From Xiphophorus maculatus (Eukaryota; Chordata; Actinopteri; Cyprinodontiformes; Poeciliidae): 64,000 nucleotides of DNA. The position numbers were made by a program, and so were the translations under genes. Position 1 is the stretch's first letter. Each line of letters opens with the position of its first letter. Location of the stretch: positions 1,488,001 to 1,552,000 of the forward strand of contig NC_036448.1 in assembly GCF_002775205.1 (NCBI RefSeq). Reading direction: 5' to 3'. The notes below the pieces were generated by a model. That model was not told the origin of the DNA and did not search any database. It saw nothing but the letters and a program-made list of their open reading frames with translations. This document shows, piece by piece, positions 12,824 to 23,797 of this stretch.

Positions 12824-12827
<4 letters not shown>

Positions 12828-12867
<40 letters not shown>

Positions 12868-12889
12868 ACACACACACACGCACACGCAC

Positions 12890-12962
<73 letters not shown>
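12828..12962 (+). repeat. (AC)n microsatellite with CG interruptions
   Basis: About 135 bases of AC dinucleotides, interrupted in the first half by several ACGC steps and pure in the second half. The protein frames over it (Thr-His, Val-Cys) are not genes. Confidence 0.97.
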
Positions 12963-12965
<3 letters not shown>

Positions 12966-13082
12966 ATTTTGAGACTATTTTCACTCCATAATCCAACTCC
13001 CATTGTTAATTTTAAAGGGCTAGACACTTTTTGTCTTGCACATAAAATTCCAATGACACATATTAATGTTTGTGGTTGTAAT

Positions 13083-15939
13083 CAGTTACTTAGTAACGCG
13101 TTACTTTTTTCAGCAACAAGTAATCTAACGTGTTGCTATTTCAAATCCAGGAGTCAGACTACAGTTACTTATCGAAATCACTGTGCGTTACTATTCTCTT
13201 TTGTAATTTAATTTTATTTCCTCTACACGTCTTCGGGAGTGACCGCTGTTTCTATGCAACAGTATCAGCAGCGACAGAAACATAAACAATGGAGGGAAGA
13301 GGAAGATGCGCATTTTGTTGCTGGAAAAATAGAAACTATTTTGAGTTTTGCTCGGCATGTCTGATTATTATAAGCAGCTTTGGGCTTGTGTTTTTCTAAA
13401 GTCGCTTGCAGATTTAATGAGTCGCGGGTTGCGCTTTTTGGGCTTGGAAATAAGCAGACAGAAACCCCAGAATGTGTCTGACATCCAGTTAGTTTAAGCT
13501 CTCCAGGCTCTCCATGTCCATCATTTCCCGGATGATCCGTCCCGTTGTGTCTTTGTTAATGTCAAGTTAATATTTTACCTGACACACGTCGAGCTTCACG
13601 TTGCGCTACAAAAAACTGCTAACATGGAGACTAATATGAACAGTGCATTGAACGTGAAAACAGCCACGAATGAACGAGTCCATAAAGCTGTGCAACTAAA
13701 CGCCATTATAGTTATTAATATTAAGATAAGAGTCACAAATCTGTGCAGCGGGACATCTGATCGAGTAGCAGGAGGAGCGCTGTGCTCTGACAGCAAACAC
13801 AGGGCCGTAACGCACAACCTGGAGGCTGGGGAGGGGGTCCGGGGGGGGGGGGGTCTAAAACTCTTCTTAGTTTGCAGACAATACTGGAACCAGTGGCAGA
13901 GCCAGGGAGCATTAGGGGGCGCTATAGCTCCCCCTGGAAAAGTCATAGCACCCCCAGAAAATATTAGATTGTTTTTTGTTTTGTGTTTTCATCTGATTTA
14001 ACATTTCTTATATGTAGTTGTTGCAGCATTTTCATCAAAAGACATAAAATAGAAACAAATTATTATATACTGAGTTAAAGAAAAAACATCCTACAAGAGG
14101 ATTTGAACTTTGTCTATGCGTATTATCACTTCTGTGACATGATGGCGGCTCCGTCTCCATTCAGACGTGGAGCAATTCTCCCCCAATCATTCCAGGGTAT
14201 TTGTCAGCAACTGACCAATAGGCTGTCCCAATTTGTCAGAAAGTGTACATCCCTTATCTAGATGAACTGACTTCAACAATATTGACAGTGTTTATCATAG
14301 CAAACTACCATATGTTAGTCAGCACAAAGGTAACCGGTAGTAAGCATAACATGTTTTATCATATGGACACTTATTGATATCAAATCAAGCCCTGTAGCAG
14401 TTAATTAGGCAATTAAATAAACACAAGTTAATTAAAAAACAAATCAAATATGACAATATGACCCTTTCCACCTGATGTCACTGTCTTCACCATGATGGAT
14501 GTCCAAACCTATGCTCTCCTGTATAAAGCCTGTCAAAATGTATACATGTGGTATCCTAATGTCGCTTTTATTTAGTTGATTTCGCAGTAAAAATGCTCAC
14601 AAGCTGCTGGTAGGCTGCACAGACAGACAAGGGTCAAAACCAAGCTTGTCATTTTATTTTAATGAGAAAAGATAAGATAAGATTTATTTGTCATTGTCAT
14701 CAACAGATTACAATGAGATTGAGATTTGCTCGACTCCAGATGCTGATGGACGCAGCCATCAATCATAATAACTGGCAGCTGCTGGTGTAACCGCGGATTT
14801 ACAGCGAAAACTTTATACAAGGTAAGAAGATTAACGTTCATATACGTTATAAGTAAGTATAATTAGAAAGATATAAAATATAGCATTATGGAGAAGGTAG
14901 CATCTAACCATCAGCAACCATGGAAACAATGCCACACCATCATGTAGCCTAGCATGTATGGAAAAAAATGATTAGCATCTTGTTTTCTGTACGTTTTTAA
15001 GTTGCTCCGGTTTAAGGGGAAACGCTGTTTATGACACAGTGACGACATAAATCAGGTGGTGTGAATTCAGGCAAAGTCGGTAATTTGATCTAGACGTCAT
15101 CAGGGAGGAGATATGGGTCGGTTTCTAAGCTAGCTGTTTCAGGCTTCTGTGAATCCCGCCGTCTATGAGCCCAACCAGGTATGTTACCTTCACAGACAAA
15201 TTAGCTTGATTCCAGCAAGTAGAAACCATGAATAAACACAAAACCAACTTGGAAAAACAACTTTAGCCGCTCAGTTCAGTACTCCCAATTCTCACTTCTG
15301 ATCTACATCATGGAGCTCTGAATGATTAAGAGACGTAGTTGCAAAGGGTCAACATTAGGGTATCCCCTTTGTCATGAATGCGGTTTTAACCTAAACAATA
15401 TAATATTATCTGGAAATCGTCTGGCTAATGGCTCAAGGCTTTGTGCTGACGTCTAAGCGTCAAATAAATGCAAATCAGTCTATAGTAAAATAATACTAAT
15501 GCGTTGATAACTATAGGGGGGAAAAAAGATCTGTCATAACTCCCTCAGTAAAAGGCTTAGCTGCCCCTTAGCACCTGCAGAAACAAATTCTGGAGCCGCC
15601 GCTGACTGGAACACACAAAAACACAAATTACTAAAGTTTTTTTTGTACTGTTGTAACCATTAAACAATCTCCCCTTCAGTTCAACCATATAAGTGGAAAT
15701 ATATTGTTGATGTTACTATTATAAAATAACTTGTAATTAAGTATTGGCAAAAGTCAATGTAATTTTCAGGGTGGCGAAGCGTTGTTAGCAGCTGCTGAAA
15801 GTAACTAAAAATGTTACATTTAATGTAACTTAGTTACTTTCCAAATCAAGTAGTCAGTAATCTAACTAAGTTACTCTTTCAAGGAGTAATCAGTAATCTG
15901 ATTAAAGTTACTTTTTTCAAAGTAACTATGCCATCACTG
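13083..15939. mobile_element. hAT element (non-autonomous), host of a nested hAT
   Basis: The 2.86-kb span starts CAGTTACTTAG, ends CCATCACTG and is flanked by an 8-bp duplication GTTGTAAT at 13,075-13,082 and 15,940-15,947, the size expected of hAT transposons. The ends are rich in GTAACT/AGTTAC motifs, which recur subterminally near 15,800-15,930. Removing the nested 1,714-bp insertion and one copy of its duplication leaves about 1.1 kb without transposase sequence, so it must have moved in trans. A partial second copy lies at 38,142-38,862. The flanking 'ttcaaggggtatgaatactt' just right of it resembles a Tc1-like element end, so this copy probably landed in an older transposon. Confidence 0.8.
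13891..15604. mobile_element. Nested hAT element
   Basis: Starts CAGTGGCAGAGCC and ends GGAGCCGCCGCTG, imperfect inverted termini of hAT type, with the 8-bp duplication ACTGGAAC at 13,883-13,890 and 15,605-15,612. It lies inside the hAT of 13,083-15,939 and so inserted later. A segment at about 14,671-14,770 ('gataagatttatttgtcatt') looks like a reversed L2-type LINE tail. I see no intact transposase frame. Confidence 0.8.
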
Positions 15940-16010
15940 GTTGTAATGTGACAAAATATGGAAAATTTCAAGGGGTATGAATACTTTTGCAACTATATTG
16001 TCTTTTTGCG

Positions 16011-17205
16011 TAAAATTAATGTTTTCCATATATTCAGTAAGAAGGTTTGTCCAGATGTTGATATAAAGTTGTTGCACACTCAAACAATAGATGTGCAATG
16101 GTTGTAAATTTCTTTACTTTCCATCTTTTTCTGAAAATACAACATTCATAAATCCAATGTGCGTCACACACTGATGGCTGCTGTGTTCTTCTGAGTTTAC
16201 GTTCTCCAACACAGATACGTAGGACCCAGTGCTGCCCATAGCGCCTGTCTGAACTGATCCCTGTCTAAACTAATTTCACTCTCAGCCAACGTGTTAGTTA
16301 CCAACATGCATATGGATACACAGCTTAATATGGACAATGAAACACAGACCTTTTTAATTAAAAAATAAAACAAAATATTCATTGGAAAGAGAAGAGAATC
16401 ACATTTTTTAATGAAAGGGGGGGATTTAAAGTCCTCTGGTCCCCCACAAAGTAGCTACTTTGATTTCCTGTTAGAATTGTTTTCATAGCAAGACACAAGA
16501 AGTGGAACTTGGTATTTATCTGGAAAATGTTCAACTTCAATGTGATTGCCAAATAAACTGATAAAGTCTACAACTCAAAATAGTTGAGAATTTTTCAGTT
16601 ACTGATATCCAGAATATGTGAACAGGTGTGCTGGTCATAGTGACATGAAAATAATTATTGATGCTGTTCATGGTGCATTCTGTGAAAATGACAGAATTGG
16701 CAAAACCCTCTTTAAATATTTGTGTTTGAATGATGTCAGAACTTTGAATTTTTTTACACTGTATAAGTTGTACATTTGTGTTGTTGGTGACAAAAAAATG
16801 TTATTACTGATTCTAGTCCAGAAATCAGAACTGGGAGAGAAGGTCATATCAGTTTCCCATTTGTGTACTGGAATTGCTGCTGTTATGGCTGAGGTGCATA
16901 TATTAATTTATACAGTCCCCTCTGACCAATCATTTTTATCAATTCATCTAATGATTTAGGTGGTCCTAATAAATTGTTAATGAAGTTTATTTTATATTTA
17001 ATGATGTCTTTAAGTTGAGAGCAGAGGAGAGAGAGCAGAGCATGGCGATCGTAAATGGAAAAAAGAAGGTATCCCTTCAGAGTACAGCCTTTACAAATGA
17101 AATCAAATCTGAGTATTTTTATAGAAAAGCCCTGGGACGTCACGCATAAAAGAGTGCGCAGTTTTCACACGAAAACTTGACGTAAGGGCACATTTAGATA
17201 AATGT
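16011..17205. other. No gene recognised
   Basis: AT-rich sequence. The longest frame (16,618-16,959, 113 codons) has no domain and no splice support. Confidence 0.4.
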
Positions 17206-17210
17206 GGCGT

Positions 17211-17452
17211 ACTGTGGTGGCGCAGGGGGTTAGCACGCCCCACATTTGGAGGCCTTAGACCCGTGGACGTCGTGGGTTCGACTCCCAGTCCCGACGACCT
17301 TTGCCGCATGTCCTCCTTCAAAAATGGTGCCGGCTCAGCTGGCTGCCTGCAGACGCAGCTCCCGTTGTGTGTGTTAATCTGTGTATAAAAAAATTCTTGC
17401 TGTAACTGCGAAATAATTTCCCTGCTGGGATGAATAAAGTAATTCTTCTCTT
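17211..17452 (+). mobile_element. tRNA-derived SINE with LINE-like tail
   Basis: The head carries RNA polymerase III promoter boxes: an A box in 'tggcgcagggggttagcac' (from 17,218) and a B box GGTTCGACTCC (17,275-17,285). The head is followed by an unrelated body and a tail 'atttccctgctgggatgaat' plus AATAAA-like sequence of the kind SINEs share with partner LINEs. The distance between boxes and the mutated body argue for a SINE and not a working tRNA gene. Confidence 0.75.
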
Positions 17453-17459
17453 ATAGCAG

Positions 17460-18180
17460 TATAACTATTTATAATAATAATTATTATATATTTTATTTAA
17501 AAGATTCTATCAGGGCACACAAGGTCACCTCAAAAAAAAAAAAAAAAAGCAAACATAAAGATTGTGCAAATGCCTGTTTGAACAGCAGAGCGTTCAGTCA
17601 GATTTAAAGACACAGAGAGTATCTGAGTGGGAAAGTGGACGTTTATTCTAAATAGAGAAATAATGTGTATAAGTTGTACATTTGCAGAATAGAGATGCTT
17701 TCTGTCCATAAAGGGGCATTCCCAAAGCGGGCGGCTCCACTGGAGGATGGCTGCAGCAGGACCAGTACTGGTACCGCTTGGCTCCTGCTATAAGTTCTGC
17801 TCAGAGCTCCAGGATGATCAGTCTGGATTAATCTAAACAATAATAAACCATCATCAACATTTACCAGCAGATCGATATGATCTCTGATCAATGGTTCCCT
17901 CTGAATCCTTCCATTGGGGTTTTCTCCATCAGAGCCAAAACTCCACATTTACGCGACTCACATTTGTGCAGCTACTTATGTACGTGTGATTGCATACACA
18001 CCTTGTTCACCTTAAAAATAATCAAACCTGAACTGTTTGGAGTTAATCTGCTGATCCATATGAAATGTTACCATAGCTGCATTCAGTCTTTATGAGACAA
18101 AAACTGAAGAAAAGTACTATTTACATTCAAGTGAAGTTTTCACATCCTTTTATTTTTATTTTCTTTATTTTGTGTGCGTG
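17460..18180. other. No gene recognised
   Basis: Mixed AT-rich DNA with a short A-rich run near 17,530. The minus-strand frame 17,643-17,948 (101 codons) has no recognisable motif. Confidence 0.35.
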
Positions 18181-18184
18181 TCAG

Positions 18185-18725
18185 GTTATTCAGTCAATGA
18201 ATCAATAAAATTTTATTTGTATAGCACATTTCAGCAACAAGGCATTTCAAAGTGCTTTACATCATATCAAACACAAAAACACAAAATCATGCAACATAGA
18301 ATCAACAAATAAAAACATTACATTAAGTCAAGAGCCATCATTAAATTCATAATTGCTTATGTTTCTAATCCAACTCTAAACAGGTGGGTTTTTAGTCTAG
18401 ATTTAAAGGAAGTCAGTGTTTCAGCTGTTTTACAGTTTTCTGGAAGTTTGTTGTGGTGCATAGAAGCTGAATGCTGATTTTCCATGTTTGGTTCTGGTTC
18501 TGCTCTGCATCCCCATGGGGATGCAGAGCAGAACCAGAACCAGAACCTGAGAGGTCTGGAAGGTTGATACAACAGCAGCAGATCTTTAATGTATTGTGGT
18601 GCTAAGCTGTTCAGTGATTTATAAACTAACAGGATTTTAAAGTCTATTCTCTGAGTTACAGGGAGTCAGTGGAGGGAGTGGAGAACTGGTGTTATTGTCT
18701 GAGGATAAATGCGGTTTAGTTTCAT
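18185..18725 (-). mobile_element. Rex1-like LINE 3' fragment containing a 54-bp perfect palindrome
   Basis: Read on the minus strand, this is the 3' end of the same LINE family whose RT lies at 26.9-28.5 kb: 'gtatcaaccttccagacctc' occurs here (minus) and at 28,440 (plus). The terminal part ('tttgtatagcacatttcagc' on the plus strand) is repeated at 29,886-30,060. Inside it, positions 18,489-18,542 form a perfect palindrome with no spacer, centred on CCATGG. There is no intact ORF. Confidence 0.7.
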
Positions 18726-18784
18726 TGTTTACGTTTAAACAATAAAATATTAAAACCATGAAAAAAACCATCAGGTTTGATGCT

Positions 18785-19522
18785 TGTCGGGAACCGGGGT
18801 TTTGTCCCTTTTAGTGGGTTCTGTTTTTTCTTTTTTGTTTCCACTTTTGCTACTCACCTTCCGTCCACTAGATGGCACCAGGCCCACCTTTTTCCGGAGA
18901 GGTGTGTCATCACCTTCCACACCAGTACTCAATCAGCTCATCAGTCCTGGAGTACAAGAGGGCCGCGCTACCAATACTTCGACGCTGGAGTGTTAGCCTT
19001 CCATGGTGCTCTGAGCCCCGACGTGAGCAATCTAAGATTCTTTCCTTGAAAGACCTTGGAGTAATTCCACGTTGTCCTTCTTTGTTTTCAGCATCTCCAG
19101 TTTCCTCCAGCGGACAGAATTACTTCTCGTCAGTCCTCCTTCACGCCCGAGCCCACCTGTCCGCCCTCCACCGCTTCCTCATGTCAATACCTGGATCCTC
19201 CTCCGCCAAGACCCTGGATCACCTGGAACCACACCAAGAGTGAGACTTCGGACCTCCTGAGTAAACCCCCAGACAAGTTTCCCCTCTCTCCAAGTAAGAT
19301 TGAGCCATTACTACTACCAACATCCCCGTTTCCGATTACCGTGAACTCACCACCTCCCTTGCAGTTTTTTCCTTAGTGTGCCGATTGTTTCCTGAGCCAT
19401 ACTCCCCGGATTTGGACCGTTTTCCACCTATCATTTATTTTCCAATAAACTGCCTTCACTGATTTCGTCTCTCCTGTGTAGTGTTCTGCATGTGGGCAAA
19501 ACAAATTGAACCTAACATGACA
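18785..19522 (+). repeat. 5' LTR of the Gypsy chromovirus
   Basis: Matches 23,798-24,566 almost base for base. It differs mainly by an extra 8-bp tandem ('cagctcat' region near 18,930) and by lacking a segment of about 39 bp present in the 3' LTR. A poly(A) signal AATAAA lies at 19,444-19,449. The apparent protein frames in the LTRs are not genes. Confidence 0.93.
18984..18994 (+). promoter_or_regulatory. Predicted transcript 5' end / self-primer
   Basis: The sequence GCTGGAGTGTT is perfectly complementary over 11 bases to AACACTCCAGC at 19,524-19,534, just after the 5' LTR. In Tf1-type elements the first 11 bases of the transcript serve as primer, so this predicts R to begin here. No clear TATA box lies 25-30 bases upstream. 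Confidence 0.7.
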
Positions 19523-20488
19523 GAACACTCCAGCCAACAAACCAGCCCAGCAGACGCTATCAGGAGAACGCTATCCGAGCAGCATACTCTCCTACAATCC
19601 CACGAAACCGCTTTGCGAGAGCTAAGTACCCATCAAACCGAAACCAATCGACGGCTAGCGGAACTCACTAATTTCCTTCAACACTCAGTTCCTCACTCCC
19701 CGTCTCCGGAGCCTGTTTCAGTCCCAGATCCAGCCCAGTCAGCCCAGCCTGTGTTTGCTGAGATCCGACCCCCAACTCCTGAGAGGTTCTCCGGTGACCT
19801 GAGCAAGTGCAGAGGTTTCATATTACAGTGCTCTATCATATTTAATCACTCACCTCAGAGTTTTACCCAGGACAGTGCCAAAATCGCTTATGTTCTTTCT
19901 CTATTGTCAGGTCGGGCGTTAGCGTGGGCGGAGGCCCGTTTTTCTTCCTCGGCAGATTATGGGTGAACGTTTGAGGCTTTTCTAAAGGAATTTAAGCAGG
20001 TGTTCAGTCAGGATGTGGACAAATCATTCAATTCACGCGAGCTTTGGAAAATCAAACAGGGACAGCGAACGGTGGCGGATTTCGCTGTCGACTTCAGAAT
20101 AAGAGCCGTGGCAGCTAGCTGGAATACCGCCGCGTATTTTCACGCCCTGAATGACTCTATCAAGGATGAGCTCGCTGTCTTAGACGAGCCTGAAACATTA
20201 GAGGAGCTAATAAACTTAACCGTCCGTCTTGATAACAGGATCCGGTCCCAGGTTAGGGAGAGAAGCCGGAGAGGTTCCCCGGCTAGGTCCTACGCAGCCG
20301 CTGTTCCTATCCCCTCGATCTCCCCTCTGCCTCCCACAGATCCTGAACCCATGCAGGTGGGCCGCACTCGCCTCACTCCGGAGGAACGACGCAAGCGGAT
20401 TACATCCCGCCTTTGTTTATATTGTGGCTCTCCGGGACATTTCCTTGCCCAGTGTCCGGTACGGTTAAACCCCCAGGTCCGCCAGTAG
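19517..20488 (+). pseudogene. gag of the Gypsy chromovirus (one premature stop)
   Basis: The frame opens at the ATG at 19,517 (MTEHSS), whose first six bases are the end of the LTR. It encodes a capsid-type protein: a coiled-coil-prone N-terminus rich in Gln, Glu and Thr, a middle part with [11 protein letters not shown] and [13 protein letters not shown] of the retrotransposon gag capsid, and near the end a zinc knuckle CLYCGSPGHFLAQC (C-x2-C-x4-H-x4-C). An in-frame TGA at 19,964-19,966 breaks it, and the same frame resumes at once. It ends at a TAG (20,486-20,488) after NPQVRQ; the protease continues in the same frame beyond that TAG. An upstream in-frame ATG at 19,481 lies inside the LTR and is less likely. 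Confidence 0.88.
19524..19534 (+). promoter_or_regulatory. Self-complementary primer-binding site
   Basis: AACACTCCAGC begins one base after the 5' LTR end and pairs with 18,984-18,994. No complementarity to a familiar tRNA 3' end is apparent. It overlaps the start of the gag reading frame. Confidence 0.7.
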
Positions 20489-21010
20489 GGGGGGCTGGTG
20501 GACCAGTCTATGAGGGACGAATCTCCTCGTCTTCTGTTACCAGCCACGTTAATCAGCAATGGTCAGGCGTTTCCGTTGTCCATCCTTGTTGATTCGGGGT
20601 GTGAACAGAATCTTATGGATTCAGCATTCGTTCAGCAAATGTCAATTGAAACCGAACCGTTAACCGTCCCTCTACGAGTCACCGCCATTAATGGTAAAAC
20701 CCTTCCACAAATAACGCACTGGACAAGACCCTTGCAGTTAATAATTTCGGGCAACCACAGCAAACTCACATCCTTTTTTGTCTTTTCCACGGCCAACTCG
20801 CCTCTAGTCCTGGGTTTCAACTGGCTGAAACAGCACAACCCTCACATCAATTGGGCAGACGGACATGTCGAGTCCTGGTCCATTACCTGTCATTCTTCCT
20901 GTCTCCGCTCTGCCATTCCCCCAGGTCTGTCGCCAGCAGAACCGCAAGAGGCGGAGCCTCCGATCTGTCTACCATCCCACCGGAAATCACGACTTGGCTC
21001 CAGTTTTTAG
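20489..21010 (+). pseudogene. Retrotransposon protease region of pol
   Basis: Same frame as gag, directly after the TAG at 20,486. The aspartic protease signature LVDSGCEQNLMD is present (about 20,585-20,620), followed by [13 protein letters not shown], which is typical of the C-terminal half of retropepsin-like domains in chromoviruses. The frame ends in TAG at 21,008-21,010. The RT that should follow is in another frame, so at least one indel lies between about 20,870 and 21,000. Confidence 0.87.
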
Positions 21011-21593
21011 TAAGTCCAAGGCTCTTTTATTGCCTCGTCATCGGCCATACGATTGCTCTATAGACCTTTTGCCCGGTGCTCCTCTACCCTCTAGTCGCCT
21101 GTATAACATCTCCAGACCGGAACGGGAAACGATGGAACAATACATCAAGGAGTCCCTGGCCGCCTGCCTCATTCGTCCATCTTCCTCTCCTCTGGGGGCA
21201 GGATTTTTCTTCGTGGCTAAGAAGGATGGCTCGCTACGACCATGCATTGACTACAGGGGGTTAAATAACATAACGGTAAAGAACAAGTATCCCTTACCTC
21301 TGTTATCATCTGCGTTTGAGCCAGTTCATGACACAACCATTTTTTCCAAATTAGACTTGAGAAACACTTATCACTTACTCCGCATTCGTCAAGGAGACGA
21401 GTGGAAGACCGCGTTCAAAACTCCCATCGGCCATTTTGAATATTTGGTCATGCCGTTCGGGTTGTCCAGTGCCGCAGCTTATTTCCAAGCCTTGGTCAAT
21501 GATGTGTTGAGAGACTTTCTAAATGTATTCGTTTTTGTATACCTGGATGACATTCTAAGTCCCCAGCAGAGCATAAACGTCATGCCCGTTTAG
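20900..21593 (+). pseudogene. Reverse transcriptase region of pol
   Basis: From about 20,985 the frame encodes a Gypsy-type [41 protein letters not shown], then [13 protein letters not shown] with the first catalytic Asp, [13 protein letters not shown] and VFVYLDDIL with the catalytic YLDD box. A frame disturbance follows immediately after DDIL, and this frame stops at 21,591-21,593. The catalytic residues seem intact but the domain is cut off. In this family the RT continues directly into the thumb and RNase H, which here lie in a different frame. Confidence 0.88.
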
Positions 21594-21607
21594 TTCTTCA
21601 ACGTCCC

Positions 21608-22609
21608 TTGGAAAACAGACTTTATGTTAAAGCAGAGAAATGCGAATTTCACAAGGCATCTGTCTCCTTCCTTGGTTTCATCCTAGAGGGCGGACAGGTT
21701 AGACCAATGGAGGAGAAGATCGGGGCGGTGTTGGAGTGGCCGGTTCCAGAGACACGGAAACAGTTGCAACGTTTCCTTGGCTTTGCCAACTTTTACCGCC
21801 AGTTCATCCGCAACTACAGCCAAACCGCCCTGCCGTTAACCGCTCTAACATCCACCAAGACCCCTTTCAGTTGGACTCCAGAAGCAGACGCCGCTTTCAG
21901 TCAACTCAAGACCCTCTTCTCTAACGCTCCCGTTCTCATTCAACCTGATCCCTCCAGGCAGTTCGTTGTGGAGGTCGACGCCTCGGATACCGGAGTGGGG
22001 GCCGTACTGTCCCAGGTATCCAGTTGCGACAATAAGACTCACCCCTGTGCCTTCTTCTCTCGCCGATTAACCCCGCCAGAGCGTAATTATGATGTGGGAG
22101 ATCGGGAACTGTTGGCCATTAAGCTGGCCCTGGAGGAGTGGCGGCACTGGTTAGAGGGAGCGGGACATCCGGTTCTGGTTTGGACCGATCACAAAAATTT
22201 ATCATATCTACAATCAGCCAAGAGGCTAAATCCCCGCCAGTCTCGGTGGTCGTTGTTCTTTTCCCGGTTTAATCTCTCTATTTCTTATCACCCAGGAACC
22301 AGAAATGTCAAACCAGATGCTCTGTCCCGCCTCCATGCTCCAGATGACGCAGAAGAGAAACCGGCCACCATCCTTCCTCCCAGCTGCACTGTGGCAGCCA
22401 TCACATGGGAGATCGAGGATCTCATCAAACAGGCCCACCAAGCTGAACCACCCCCCGACTCTTGTCCACCAAACAAGATTTACGTTCCAACTTCCATCAG
22501 AGCCCATTTCATTCAGTGGATCCACGCTTCTCGGGACATCCAGGTATCAGTTGAACCATTTCCCTCATTCAACGCAAATTCTGGTGGTCCTCCATTCACA
22601 GAGATGTGA
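21608..22609 (+). pseudogene. RT thumb and RNase H region of pol
   Basis: A 333-codon open frame. The N-terminal part ([36 protein letters not shown]) is the RT thumb and connection, and [36 protein letters not shown] and [17 protein letters not shown] are the RNase H core with its acidic residues. The integrase zinc-binding region begins near the end ([11 protein letters not shown]) but goes out of frame at about 22,560, and the frame ends at a stop at 22,607-22,609. Confidence 0.88.
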
Positions 22610-23729
22610 AGGAGTACGTCTTAGCCTGCACAGTCTGTTCTAGGAACAAATCATCCCACCAACCTCCGTTCGGCCTCCTTCAACCTCTCCCCATACCCGG
22701 ACGCCCGTGGTCTCACATTTCTGTGGATTTCGTCACCGGATACCACCATCCAGAGGTATGACCACCATTCTCACTATTGTAGACCGGTTTTCCAAGGCTT
22801 GCCATTTGGTTCCCCTCCGCAAACTGCCTATAGCGTTTCAGACCGCCCAACTCCTAATTAAACATGTTTTCCGCCTACACGGCATCCCACTTGAGATACT
22901 GTCTGACCGTGGGCCCCAATTTATATCACAAGTCTGGAAAACGTTTTGTGTGGCACTACAAGCTAAGGTTTCGTTAACATCTGGTTTCCATCCCCAGACC
23001 AATGGCCAAGTTGAGAGAATGAACCAGGAACTTGAATCCACCCTCCGCTGTTTTACCTCAGCCAACCCGTCTGACTGGTGTCAGTTCCTCACTTGGGTGG
23101 AGTATGCCCACAATAGCCATGTTTCTGCCGCTACTGGTTTGTACCCGTTCGAATCCTCTCTTGGTTATCAACCACCTCTACTCCCTACTGAGGAGAACAA
23201 TATTGCTGTAACTTCTGTCCGTCATCACATCTGCCGCTGCCAAAAGGTCTGGAGAATGGCCATCCACAACCTCGGTAACACAGCCAGTTGAAACAAACGC
23301 CTCGCTGACCGTAAACGAGTTCCGGCTCCTACCTACACCCCGGGTCAGAAAGTGTGGTTGTCGTCCCGGGACGTCCCACTTAAGGCCATGTCTAGAAAAC
23401 TCTCCCCCAGATTTATCGGCCCCTTTGAAATCGAGACCGTCATAAGCCCGTCTGCAGTTCGTCTCCGCCTCCCTGCGTCCTTTCGCATTCACCCCACTTT
23501 CCATGTTTCCCAGATAAAGCCTGTCCTCACTAGTGCTCTTTGCCCTCCTTCCGACCCCCCTCCTCCCGCCCGTGATGTTGATGGCCACCCTGTGTACACT
23601 GTCCGCGGGATCGTGGACTCCCGTCGGCGAGGTCGGGGCTGGCAGTACCTTGTCGATTGGGAGGTCTATGGTCTGGAGGATTGCTCCAGGGTTCCCGGCT
23701 CTTTTTATTTTAGATCCTTCCCTTATTAG
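22610..23729 (+). pseudogene. Integrase core and chromodomain of pol
   Basis: A segment near 22,608-22,730 gives [15 protein letters not shown] (second half of the HHCC zinc domain) and HISVDFVTG with the first catalytic Asp. Frame 22,707-23,291 gives [30 protein letters not shown] (second Asp) and [13 protein letters not shown] (catalytic Glu), then a TGA at 23,289. Frame 23,352-23,729 gives [19 protein letters not shown] and a chromodomain ([31 protein letters not shown]), as in integrases that target chromatin marks. At least two frame breaks and one stop are present. Confidence 0.88.
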
Positions 23730-23785
23730 GGATTATCATTCCTCGCTTCCCTCCTCTTCTTCTCGGCCGCCAGGTGGCGACTGTT

Positions 23786-23794
23786 GAGGGGGGG
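23786..23794 (+). promoter_or_regulatory. Polypurine tract
   Basis: GAGGGGGGG ends three bases before the 3' LTR, the position expected for the plus-strand primer of an LTR retrotransposon. Confidence 0.75.
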
Positions 23795-23797
23795 TAC

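Noticed and set aside
17211..17300. Possible tRNA gene with A and B boxes
   Set aside because: The body does not give a cloverleaf that I can draw, and the boxes are followed by a SINE body and LINE-type tail. Better explained as a tRNA-derived SINE.
18777..19260. Overlapping ORFs of 60-120 codons, repeated at 23,774-24,420
   Set aside because: They lie in the LTRs and are present in both copies. LTR sequence of this element type is regulatory and non-coding.
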